NCBI GenBank assembly: GCA_964589855.1
Contig: CAZPVB010000105.1
Coordinates: 1-13,076 of the forward strand
Source of the DNA: SKVR01 sp964589855
GTDB lineage: Bacteria > Bacteroidota > Bacteroidia > Bacteroidales > UBA7960
Length of the DNA stretch: 13,076 nt
Reading direction: 5' to 3'
Under the pieces are notes generated by a model that worked only from the letters and a program-made list of their open reading frames with translations, was not told the origin of the DNA and did not search any database. The translations under genes were made by a program, and so were the position numbers. Position 1 is the stretch's first letter; every line of letters starts with the position of its first letter. Shown piece by piece: positions 5,974 to 12,825 of the stretch.

Positions 5974-8421
5974 TTAAGATAATTCTATCAGTGTGCATCC
6001 CGATCCACCCCGGTCGGGATGTTCATCTCTGAAGCGCTTCACTTCAGACAAGTTTCTGAGGTAATCTCTGATGGCTTCTCTCAGCACCCCTTCTCCGGTT
6101 CCGTGCACAATTTTGAGATTTTTCAAACCAAGCAGTATCGCATCATCGAGAAAATGACGGGCTTTGGTCATGGCTTCATGAAGCTTTTCACCTCTTAGAT
6201 CGAGATGAGGATTGAACTCTGCCGCTTTGGTATTAATGTCAAAATCATATTTCACCTTCACTTTGGCAGATTGTTTTTTCACTGAATCTTTTCTGATCTT
6301 TTCAAGTTTTTTCAGGGGTGTTTTCATCAAAACACTTCCAAAAGCCACAGTGGCATCCTTTTCGCCCATTTCAACGACCTCACCGGTAAGCTGTTGTCCC
6401 ACAACCCTCACCAGATCGCCTTTTCCGATGGGTGATGGGTCTATCTGAAGTTTTGCAGGGGATGTGGATCCGGTCTTTTTCTTTTTTTTCTTGTCCTTGT
6501 TTTGGAGTTTTTCAAGGTCTTTTTCATCCACATCCAGGTTTTCTATGCCCGCAGCAACATCCTTTCGCAATTGCCGGGTCTTCATTTTTTCTGCCCCGGT
6601 TTCCCTGATCTCTCTGATGGTTTTTTCGATCAGGCGATTTGCATCTTGGAGTACTTTTTGGGCTTCCGCTTTTGCTTCGAGCATCATACGTTTTTTATTA
6701 TTCCCGATCTCTTCAGTCAGTTTTTGATACTTCTCAATCATTTCCGACAAAAAAGCATCACCGGCACGCATCTGCTTTTCTTTTTCCTCTATTTCTATTT
6801 TTTTTAGTTCCAGTGTTTGCAATTGGCGGTCGAAGTCAATCTGTTCGGTACCGGCAATTTCGGAAGCCCTGCTGAGGATATTGCCTGGCAACCCCATCAT
6901 TTTAGCAATTTCAAAAGCAAAACTGCTACCTGGTGTACCTGTTTTGAGTTGATACAATGGTTTCATTTTTTGGGTATCGAACAGCATTGATCCGTTTAAA
7001 ATGCCCTCCGTTTTTCCTGCCATGATCTTCAGGTTTGCATAGTGGGTGGTAACCACCCCAAAAGAATTTTTTGCCACCAACTCTTCAAGAATAGATTCTG
7101 CAATAGCCCCTCCTATTCCCGGTTCAGTGCCAGAACCAAATTCATCAATCATAAAAAGGGTATCCTTGCCGGCATGCTGAAGCAAACTACGCATGTTGGT
7201 GAGGTGCGAACTATAGGTGCTCAGGTCATTTTCAATGGATTGCTCATCGCCGATATCAATAAATAATTTTTTGAATATACCGGCTTCTGAATAATCTTCC
7301 ATGGAGACAAGCAAACCACACTGAATCATATATTGCAGCAATCCCACTGTTTTCATACAAACCGACTTTCCGCCTGCATTGGGTCCTGATATCAATACAA
7401 TTCGTTGCTTTTCATTTAATTGCAAGGTGAGGGGCACAACTTTTTTGTTTTGCTCCTTAAAAGAAAGATACAAAAGAGGATGCCTGGCATTGATCCAGTT
7501 CAGGTGAGGTTTATCCTCCAGGCGGGGTTTCATCGCCTTCATTTCAAGGGCAAGTTTGGCTTTTGAGCGAATAAAATCTATGATGCCTAAAAAATGAAAT
7601 GCTGTTTTGAGTTCGGGCAACATCGGACGCAGGAAATCGGTAAAGGATTTCAGAATGCGTATAATTTCAGATCTTTCATCTGTCTGCAACTGAAGAATTT
7701 CGTTGTTCATTTCAAAAACCTCTTCGGGTTCAATGAAAACCGTTTGTCCGGTGGATGACTGATCATGGACAAACCCTTTCATTCTTCTTTTGTATGCAGA
7801 TGCTACGGGTATTACCAATCTTCCATTGCGAAAGGCCAGTTCGGTATCATCGCTCACCCATGACTGTTTTCGTGCTTCGTTAAATATCTGTGAAATTCGG
7901 TTTGATGCCTGTATTTTGTATTTGGCTATTTTGCCCCTGATCTCCCCCAACAGTGCAGATGCCTGATTGCGAACAATATTCTGCTCATCTATTATCTGAT
8001 CCATTTCCAGGGTAACAGAATCATCGATATCAACACGTTCTGACAGGGCAAATAATTCGGGGTATTTGATTTCTTCATTGGGAGATCGTTTTTCCAGAAA
8101 CCGGGCAATGCTTTTGATGACTTTCAAAGCATACCGCAATTCTCCCATTTCATCTGCCTCAATGAAAGTGCCCTCAGGTTTTATCCTGTCAAAAACCGGA
8201 AAGGGATCAAACCCATAAAGTGCAGGAAAATTGGGTTCCATTAAAATGATCTGTCTGAATTCATCCGTTTGGGATAAAAGCCGGTTGATGGTATCGGCAC
8301 GGGTACTAAATCTGAGCGCATGCGTTTTTTTTCGCCCCATATTGCTGATGCAACCTTCGGCAATCATTTTCCTGATAGGTTCAAAACCTATTTTGTTTTC
8401 AAAATTTTCCGGATATATCAT
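5974..8421 (-). CDS. mutS2: MutS2 family ATPase with C-terminal Smr domain
   Basis: At 815 residues this is a full-length MutS2. Residues 1-330 form the MutS core and lever region, with the conserved clamp motif DQSSTGQTVFIEPEEVFEMN at 220-239. The ATPase has Walker A GPNAGGKS (346-353), Walker B LFMIDEFGSGTEP (422-434) and a TTHY stretch (458-461). A long coiled coil covers about 535-620, followed by a lysine-rich linker (642-649) and a KOW-like segment near 668-695. The C-terminal Smr domain has LDLRG (740-744), HGTGEG (773-778) and GGSGCTLIEL (805-814). It lacks the N-terminal mismatch-recognition domain of MutS. MutS2 proteins have been linked to suppression of recombination and, in Bacillus, to splitting collided ribosomes (RqcU). 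The gene follows tRNA-Met on the same strand but has a terminator and its own -7 element between. Confidence 0.95.
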   Translation of the reverse strand: MIYPENFENKIGFEPIRKMIAEGCISNMGRKKTHALRFSTRADTINRLLSQTDEFRQIILMEPNFPALYGFDPFPVFDRIKPEGTFIEADEMGELRYALKVIKSIARFLEKRSPNEEIKYPELFALSERVDIDDSVTLEMDQIIDEQNIVRNQASALLGEIRGKIAKYKIQASNRISQIFNEARKQSWVSDDTELAFRNGRLVIPVASAYKRRMKGFVHDQSSTGQTVFIEPEEVFEMNNEILQLQTDERSEIIRILKSFTDFLRPMLPELKTAFHFLGIIDFIRSKAKLALEMKAMKPRLEDKPHLNWINARHPLLYLSFKEQNKKVVPLTLQLNEKQRIVLISGPNAGGKSVCMKTVGLLQYMIQCGLLVSMEDYSEAGIFKKLFIDIGDEQSIENDLSTYSSHLTNMRSLLQHAGKDTLFMIDEFGSGTEPGIGGAIAESILEELVAKNSFGVVTTHYANLKIMAGKTEGILNGSMLFDTQKMKPLYQLKTGTPGSSFAFEIAKMMGLPGNILSRASEIAGTEQIDFDRQLQTLELKKIEIEEKEKQMRAGDAFLSEMIEKYQKLTEEIGNNKKRMMLEAKAEAQKVLQDANRLIEKTIREIRETGAEKMKTRQLRKDVAAGIENLDVDEKDLEKLQNKDKKKKKKTGSTSPAKLQIDPSPIGKGDLVRVVGQQLTGEVVEMGEKDATVAFGSVLMKTPLKKLEKIRKDSVKKQSAKVKVKYDFDINTKAAEFNPHLDLRGEKLHEAMTKARHFLDDAILLGLKNLKIVHGTGEGVLREAIRDYLRNLSEVKRFRDEHPDRGGSGCTLIELS

Positions 8422-8456
8422 GTTTTAATCAAAAGTACCATGCATTGACAACCTGA

Positions 8457-8464
8457 CAAAGGTA
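8457..8464 (-). promoter_or_regulatory. Bacteroidota -7 promoter element for mutS2
   Basis: On the minus strand TACCTTTG is a perfect TAnnTTTG match, 35 bases before the mutS2 ATG. A TTTG nearby is too close to serve as a -33 element. It suggests mutS2 is transcribed separately from the tRNA. Confidence 0.45.
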
Positions 8465-8543
8465 AAGCATAATCTGCAAAAGAAATAAGAAATACCTTTT
8501 ATCTGCCAATCTTTGAGGATAAATTGTTTCTGAGGGGTAAAGC

Positions 8544-8581
8544 AAAAAAACCCCTCAAGTTTTTGCACTTAAAAGGGGTTT
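8544..8581 (-). terminator. Rho-independent terminator downstream of tRNA-Met
   Basis: Read on the minus strand, AAACCCCT (8581-8574) pairs with AGGGGTTT (8555-8548). Inside it, AAGT and ACTT can extend the stem. It is followed at once by a T-tract from the complement of 8544-8550. It begins two bases after the CCA end of the tRNA. The descending arm can pair alternatively with ACCCCTCA (8538-8531) beyond the T-tract. Confidence 0.75.
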
Positions 8582-8582
8582 C

Positions 8583-8659
8583 TGGTAGCGGGAACGGGAG
8601 TTGAACCCGTGACCTCCGGGTTATGAATCCGACGCTCTAACCAACTGAGCTATCCCGCC
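8583..8659 (-). tRNA. tRNA-Met (anticodon CAT), elongator type
   Basis: The 77-base gene folds as a complete cloverleaf on the minus strand with CCA encoded. The acceptor is GGCGGGA with TCCCGCT (first pair G-U). The D stem is GCTC/GAGC. The anticodon loop TTCATAA places CAT at positions 34-36. The T arm is ACGGG-TTCAACT-CCCGT. The anticodon stem TCGGA/CCCGG has an A-C mismatch next to the loop and a T-G pair at its base, which I noted as odd but not disabling. The paired first acceptor position and the absence of three consecutive G-C pairs at the loop argue against initiator tRNA. A CAT anticodon could also be tRNA-Ile after lysidine modification; the overall sequence looks more like elongator Met. 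Confidence 0.92.
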
Positions 8660-8721
8660 ATGTAAAAATTCATCATAAAGGTCTTGCAGAATCAAAGAAC
8701 TTGCTTTATTTTTTGGTGGTG

Positions 8722-8729
8722 CAAAATTA
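8722..8729 (-). promoter_or_regulatory. Bacteroidota -7 promoter element for tRNA-Met
   Basis: On the minus strand TAATTTTG is a perfect TAnnTTTG match, 62 bases before the tRNA 5' end. Its transcript would carry a leader of about 55 bases for processing. Confidence 0.45.
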
Positions 8730-8758
8730 GTAAAGAAAATGAAAACACCATGCGAAAG

Positions 8759-8783
8759 CGGAAAAAGTTTCCGTTTTTTTTTT
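8759..8783 (+). terminator. Terminator-like hairpin with ten-T tract, no gene upstream
   Basis: On the plus strand CGGAAA (8759-8764) and TTTCCG (8768-8773) form a perfect 6-bp stem with loop AAG, followed directly by ten T residues. The shape is that of an intrinsic terminator, but no plus-strand gene precedes it within reach. It lies nine bases before the tandem repeat array and may belong to that element. Confidence 0.4.
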
Positions 8784-8791
8784 GCCGGAGC

Positions 8792-8971
8792 GGGATGCTT
8801 TTACTCGTCTGACGACTGGGAGTTGTCTGACGAGGTGGGATTTTTTTACTCGTCTGACGACTGGGAGTTGTGTGAGGAGGTGGGATGCTTCAACTCGTCG
8901 GATGACTGGGAGTTGTGTGACGAGGTGGGATGCTTCAACTCGTCGGACGACTGGGAGTCGTCTGACGAGGT
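8792..8971. repeat. Four-copy 45-bp tandem repeat, each unit a hairpin
   Basis: Four units of exactly 45 bp lie head to tail at 8792-8836, 8837-8881, 8882-8926 and 8927-8971. Each contains a left arm like CTCGTCNGACGAC, a loop TGGGA, and a right arm like GTCGTCTGACGAG. In unit 4 (8939-8951 with 8957-8969) the 13-bp arms pair completely if one central G-U is allowed. Units 1-3 keep most pairs, several as G-U on the plus strand. Each arm is itself nearly palindromic (CGTCNGACG). Units differ at about 3-7 positions and the array is far more GC-rich than its flanks. The array ends 8 bases before the stop codon of the minus-strand oxidoreductase, so it lies in that gene's 3' untranslated region. 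Function is unknown; it resembles REP-like structured intergenic repeats. Confidence 0.9.
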
Positions 8972-8978
8972 GGGAAAT

Positions 8979-10022
8979 CTAAATTGTGATGGTAGTTTGC
9001 TCGGCAGCGCTCCTTTTGGCTGTTTCAATGATTCTGATGACCATGGCAGCATCTTCAGGTTTTACGACCAAAGGTTTTTCCAGGCAAAGCGTCTCATAAA
9101 TTCCGTCATAATATGCCAGGTAATTTCCCTGAAGAGTGGGTATTTTCTCCGCACGGTCTTTGCCATTCACCTGTGTGTTGATCCATCCATCATCATCAGG
9201 ATCATATTTCCCCCAGTCAGTTCCACCTGGCATTTCGCCCTTTTTAAGTGCTTCTTCCTGAGGATCAATGGATCCCATCAGATAACTTCCCTGCGTGCCG
9301 TGCAAAAGATAGCGCGGACCCGGCTCGCGCACAAGATAAGAAGCTGTTACGGTCACTTTTACATCCGGGTAGTTCATCCAGATCTCAAACATGTCATCAA
9401 TATCACTTCCCTCTCTCAAGGCCCGAATATCAGCAGTAACCGAAACCGGTTTTCCAAACAGAACCAATGCCTGATCGATGAGATGAGAACCAAGATTATA
9501 AAGTGTTCCGGTACCCAGCCCGGCGTCTTCCTTCCATGTTCCCTGCTGAATAAAATTCCTGAACCGGTCGAAATGCGCTTCGTAAAAAACCAGTCTCCCG
9601 AGTAAACCTTCCCGGAGTATCTTTTGAATGGTAAGAAAATCACCATCCCACCGGCGATTCTGGAAAACGCTGAGATTCAGGTTTTGCTTTTCAGCCAGTT
9701 CAATCAGCTGCATGGCTTCTTTATAATGAAGCGTGAAAGGTTTTTCACAAACGACATGCTTTCGGTGCTCAAGTGCTGTTTTACACATCTCGAAATGCAG
9801 ATGGTCAGGTGTATTTACCACTACCAGTTCAATTTCATCGTCGCGGCAGATATCATCATACTTACGGTAAATTTTCGCCTGAGGATATAATTTACGGGAT
9901 TCATTTTTAGTTCTTTCCAATATACCAGAAAGTTCAAAAGATGGATGGGTATGAATGAGGGGAGCATGAAAAACTTTTCCTGACATACCAAATGATGAAA
10001 TGGCTGTTTTGATCTTGTTCAT
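8979..10022 (-). CDS. Gfo/Idh/MocA family oxidoreductase (YdgJ/IolW-like)
   Basis: The 347-residue soluble enzyme has the two-domain Gfo/Idh/MocA layout. An N-terminal dinucleotide-binding region begins SSFGMSGKVFHAPL (9-22), with TPDHLH (71-76) and the catalytic motif CEKPF (92-96, Lys94). The C-terminal substrate domain has NLGSHLIDQAL (176-186), where His180 is the probable second catalytic residue. The FGMSGKVFHAPLI signature is characteristic of the YdgJ/IolW group, which includes NADP-dependent scyllo-inositol 2-dehydrogenases, so a sugar or inositol substrate is likely, but exact specificity cannot be read. There is no signal peptide, so it is cytoplasmic. It stands alone on its strand, divergent from the apbE-like gene, with its own -7 element. 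Its 3' end abuts the tandem hairpin array. Confidence 0.9.
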   Translation of the reverse strand: MNKIKTAISSFGMSGKVFHAPLIHTHPSFELSGILERTKNESRKLYPQAKIYRKYDDICRDDEIELVVVNTPDHLHFEMCKTALEHRKHVVCEKPFTLHYKEAMQLIELAEKQNLNLSVFQNRRWDGDFLTIQKILREGLLGRLVFYEAHFDRFRNFIQQGTWKEDAGLGTGTLYNLGSHLIDQALVLFGKPVSVTADIRALREGSDIDDMFEIWMNYPDVKVTVTASYLVREPGPRYLLHGTQGSYLMGSIDPQEEALKKGEMPGGTDWGKYDPDDDGWINTQVNGKDRAEKIPTLQGNYLAYYDGIYETLCLEKPLVVKPEDAAMVIRIIETAKRSAAEQTTITI

Positions 10023-10074
10023 AATTTCGGATTTATATTATTTTTGTTATTTTGATTCAATATCTTTCCGACTG

Positions 10075-10082
10075 CAAATATA
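10075..10082 (-). promoter_or_regulatory. Bacteroidota -7 promoter element for the YdgJ/IolW-like gene
   Basis: On the minus strand TATATTTG is a perfect TAnnTTTG match, 52 bases before the ATG at 10022. No convincing -33 TTTG is present. It lies in the 247-base divergent gap before the apbE-like gene, for which no perfect -7 match was found. Confidence 0.5.
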
Positions 10083-10269
10083 TGGATAGTTGGAGAAGAT
10101 AAATTTATTTTTGATGGATAACGGCATATTTTCTGTAAGAACTCATTGAATCCCTTTTACATGTTTTGCATAATATTTCAGGGAAAAAAAATCAATGTTA
10201 TTTTTTTAACAACTTTAAGGGACGTTTATTGATCTGTAAAAGGCAATTTTTTATTAAATTCGCAAACGT

Positions 10270-11193
10270 ATGCACAGCACTATTCCTTTCAGAAATTTTT
10301 TATCGATGGGTACCCGGTTTGATTTGGTATTGCCCGGATCTACACAAGAAAGTGCAGACATTGTTTTTACCGGCATCAAAACCGAACTCAACAGATTGGA
10401 AAACAAACTCAGCAATTATATATCAGACAGCGCCCTTTCTGTGCTTAACAGTCATGCCGTTGACCGTCCTCAAAAGACAGATAAAGAAATCATGGAAATG
10501 ATATCGGAGTTGATGGATTTGTCAGATAAAACTTTGGGTTATTTTGATTTCACCATGGGCAAGCGAACCCATTCCCGAAACAACCAAAATAAGGAAGAGG
10601 TCAAAGTAAAAGATACAGAAGTTGCTGTAACGGATTCACTGAAGGTAAACGAAAAAATAGAACTTGATAAAGAAAAAAATACTGTACAATTTTTATCATC
10701 GGATGTATCTGTTGACAGTGATGGATTTGGCAAAGGGAAAGCCTTGGATGAGGTGAAAACTATACTGAACAGTTATCAGGTAGACCATGCTTTTGTGAGT
10801 TTTGGCAACAGTTCTATCCTTGCCCACGGAAAACATCCCCACAGCGATACCTGGAAAACCGGTATTGCCCATCTTTTTCTTCCTGCGGAAAATGTGTTTG
10901 TATTTGATCTGAAAGATGAATGCATTTCAGTATCAGGCACGACGCCTGAAAACATGGAAAAATATGGCAGGTCGCACATCATAGATCCATTGACAGGAAG
11001 AGAAATTAACGGATATTTTCAATGCGCTGTTGCCGGAGAAAAAGGTTTGATTACCGAGGTTTTAAGCACCTCCCTGGCGTGTGCGCCTCCGGAAAAAAGA
11101 GACCAGATCATGCAAAATTTTGACGGATACCGTGCCGTTATCATTGAATATAAGAATGAAGAACCAACTATAACATATAAATACCAAACATAA
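10270..11193 (+). CDS. apbE: ApbE-like FAD:protein FMN transferase, divergent and without signal peptide
   Basis: ApbE enzymes attach FMN from FAD to a threonine of target proteins, using magnesium. This 307-residue protein keeps the N-terminal MGTRFDLVLPG (13-23), a YFDFTMG segment (91-97), DSDGFGKGKALDEV (149-162) corresponding to the usual DlGGxxKGxaxD, SFGNSSILAHG (177-187), HIIDPLTGRE (236-245), and EVLST (263-267) at the metal site. The last has Glu where most ApbE proteins have Asp four residues before the Thr. Residues 98-140, where the family usually has a PLvxxW stretch, are replaced by a strongly charged segment. There is no signal peptide or lipobox, unlike typical periplasmic ApbE, so it is predicted cytoplasmic. 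It overlaps almost directly with the next gene (2-base gap). No FMN-accepting target protein is visible here. A near match to a -7 box (TAAATTCG, 10255-10262) ends 7 bases before the ATG, so a leaderless message or later start is possible. Confidence 0.82.
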   Translation: MHSTIPFRNFLSMGTRFDLVLPGSTQESADIVFTGIKTELNRLENKLSNYISDSALSVLNSHAVDRPQKTDKEIMEMISELMDLSDKTLGYFDFTMGKRTHSRNNQNKEEVKVKDTEVAVTDSLKVNEKIELDKEKNTVQFLSSDVSVDSDGFGKGKALDEVKTILNSYQVDHAFVSFGNSSILAHGKHPHSDTWKTGIAHLFLPAENVFVFDLKDECISVSGTTPENMEKYGRSHIIDPLTGREINGYFQCAVAGEKGLITEVLSTSLACAPPEKRDQIMQNFDGYRAVIIEYKNEEPTITYKYQT

Positions 11194-11195
11194 AA

Positions 11196-12446
11196 ATGAA
11201 AGAATCCATTGAAAGAAGAGAGTTTATTAAGACGGTTTCGTTATTGGCAGGCTCATCGATGCTATTAACCCAGATGCCCTGGATCAAAACACTGGGAGCA
11301 CAGGAAACCAGCAAAACAGTGAAATTGGGTATCCTGGGGGTAGGCTCCAGAGGAAAATACCTGCACATTTTGCTGAAAGATATTCCGAACCTCGATATTT
11401 GCTGCTTTTGCGATGACTATCCACCCCATTTTGAGGAGGCACAGCAATTGCTTGGCCCTGATGCACGCGGATATGTTGATTATCGTGACATGTATGAAAA
11501 AGAAGACCTGGATGCAGTAGTGATCGCAACTCCGCTGCATGTTCATGCTCAGCAAACAGTGGACGCTCTGGATGCGGGTATTCATGTTTTTTGTGAAAAA
11601 GCCATGGGTATGAACTACGAAGAATGCAATGACATGGTAAAAGCGCACCAACGAACGGACAAAATATTATATATTGGTCACCAGCGTCTTTTCAACATCA
11701 AATACCAAAAGGCCTACCAAATGATCAAAGAAGACAAACTGGGCAAAATAACCCAGATCAGAGCATATTGGCACAGAAACAACGACTGGCGCCGTCCAGT
11801 GCCTTCTCCGGAGTTTGAAAGAAAGATCAACTGGAGGATGTACCACGACTATTCGCGTGGATTGATGACCGAACTGGCCTGCCACCATATACAGGTTGCC
11901 AACCAGATATACAATGAATATCCGGAATCGGTATGGGGCACCGGTAGCATCAATTACTGGAAAGATGGCAGAGAGGTTTATGACAACGTAAACCTGGTGT
12001 ATAAATATCCAGGCGGCTCGCATTTGGTTTATGATTCGCTCATCAGCAACAAGCACTACGGTTTGGAGGTACAGGTACAAGGACCTAAAGGAACCATGGA
12101 ACTGGAAGGTGGTAAAATGTGGGAAGAGTTTCCACCACCTGCCCCCGGCATCCTTTCTCTTATCAACCATCTGGAACATCAACTATTTGATGCCGTGCCT
12201 GTAGGAGGCGCCACGTGGGTTCCGGACTCTGCCGTTAGCCGCAAAGGAAACTGGATTATTGATGAAGTGATGGAAGACGATGGCACAAAAATGCAAATGG
12301 AATCATTTGTTTCGGATGTCAGAAACAACAGGATAGACCCATTCATTACCCAGCAGGGTTTCTATTCCTCCATTGCTACCCTCATGGGTTTTGAAGCCAT
12401 GATGAATGATGAAATTACATATTGGCCCAAAGGACTAACCATGTAA
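11196..12446 (+). CDS. Tat-signal Gfo/Idh/MocA family oxidoreductase
   Basis: The 416-residue protein begins with a twin-arginine-type signal: IERREFIKTVS (5-15) then a hydrophobic stretch, with cleavage possible near residue 35 (GAQ). The mature part has the nucleotide-binding loop ILGVGSRGKY (46-55), ATPLHVHAQQ (111-120), a catalytic-site segment CEKAMG (133-138) in which the family's usual EKP reads EKA, and TELACHHIQVAN (225-236) supplying the second conserved histidine region. Such exported oxidoreductases are frequent in Bacteroidota and are thought to act on sugars or glycans with a tightly held NAD(P), folded before export. Substrate is unknown. It follows the ApbE-like gene by two bases, clearly one transcript. 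The gene is unrelated in detail to the cytoplasmic YdgJ/IolW-like gene on the other strand. Confidence 0.9.
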   Translation: MKESIERREFIKTVSLLAGSSMLLTQMPWIKTLGAQETSKTVKLGILGVGSRGKYLHILLKDIPNLDICCFCDDYPPHFEEAQQLLGPDARGYVDYRDMYEKEDLDAVVIATPLHVHAQQTVDALDAGIHVFCEKAMGMNYEECNDMVKAHQRTDKILYIGHQRLFNIKYQKAYQMIKEDKLGKITQIRAYWHRNNDWRRPVPSPEFERKINWRMYHDYSRGLMTELACHHIQVANQIYNEYPESVWGTGSINYWKDGREVYDNVNLVYKYPGGSHLVYDSLISNKHYGLEVQVQGPKGTMELEGGKMWEEFPPPAPGILSLINHLEHQLFDAVPVGGATWVPDSAVSRKGNWIIDEVMEDDGTKMQMESFVSDVRNNRIDPFITQQGFYSSIATLMGFEAMMNDEITYWPKGLTM

Positions 12447-12545
12447 TTCTTTCCCTTCATGCTTCTTTACAGGAAATGATCATGGTGAATATCACTTGTT
12501 TTTCAGAATAATAATAAAAAAATTTGTTTTAAAATACAGATAAAG

Positions 12546-12788
12546 ATGTTTAAAGACTCCGTAATAACCGCCCAACAAAAAAAACGTGAACTGATCGTTT
12601 TTCTTATTTGCCTGGCAGCAGCATTTATCTTTAATATTGTAGGGATCATGATGTTCAAAACCCCTGCCATTGAAATTTTCACTCAATTTCATTATGTTTT
12701 GCTCGTAGCCGTTGTTTTTTATGTAATAACCGGCATCTTCCGGCTGATATGGTTGGGTTTCAGAATGATTTTGGCTAAAAATCATTGA
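12546..12788 (+). CDS. Small two-helix membrane protein, unknown function
   Basis: The 80-residue product has a short charged N terminus (ITAQQKKRE), a first membrane helix at about 15-37 (containing FLICLAAAFIFNIVGIMMF), a short polar connection, and a second helix at about 49-72 (VLLVAVVFYVITGIFRLIW), ending in basic residues. This suggests both ends face the cytoplasm. I recognise it only as the sort of small conserved membrane protein common in Bacteroidota; no function is assigned. It starts 99 bases after the Tat oxidoreductase, so co-transcription is possible but not implied. It converges on the ABC ATPase gene with a 37-base gap. Confidence 0.7.
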   Translation: MFKDSVITAQQKKRELIVFLICLAAAFIFNIVGIMMFKTPAIEIFTQFHYVLLVAVVFYVITGIFRLIWLGFRMILAKNH

Positions 12789-12825
12789 TGCCACCCATCC
12801 CATAAAAGGATTTTTTCACCAGGAA

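Noticed and set aside
8583..8659. tRNA gene as an integration site for a mobile element
   Set aside because: No integrase, no direct repeat of the tRNA 3' end and no foreign-looking gene block were found in the window.
8792..8971. CRISPR array
   Set aside because: Units are contiguous 45-bp tandem copies with no unique spacers between them and no cas gene nearby.
8739..9605. A long plus-strand open frame (288 codons) beginning with the repeat array
   Set aside because: Two thirds of it is antisense to the conserved oxidoreductase gene, its C-terminal part has no protein-like pattern, and the open frame through the array follows from a unit length divisible by three.
10166..10501. Plus-strand open frame overlapping the start of the apbE-like gene
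   Set aside because: It is out of frame with the conserved MGTRFDLVLPG reading and lacks any family pattern.
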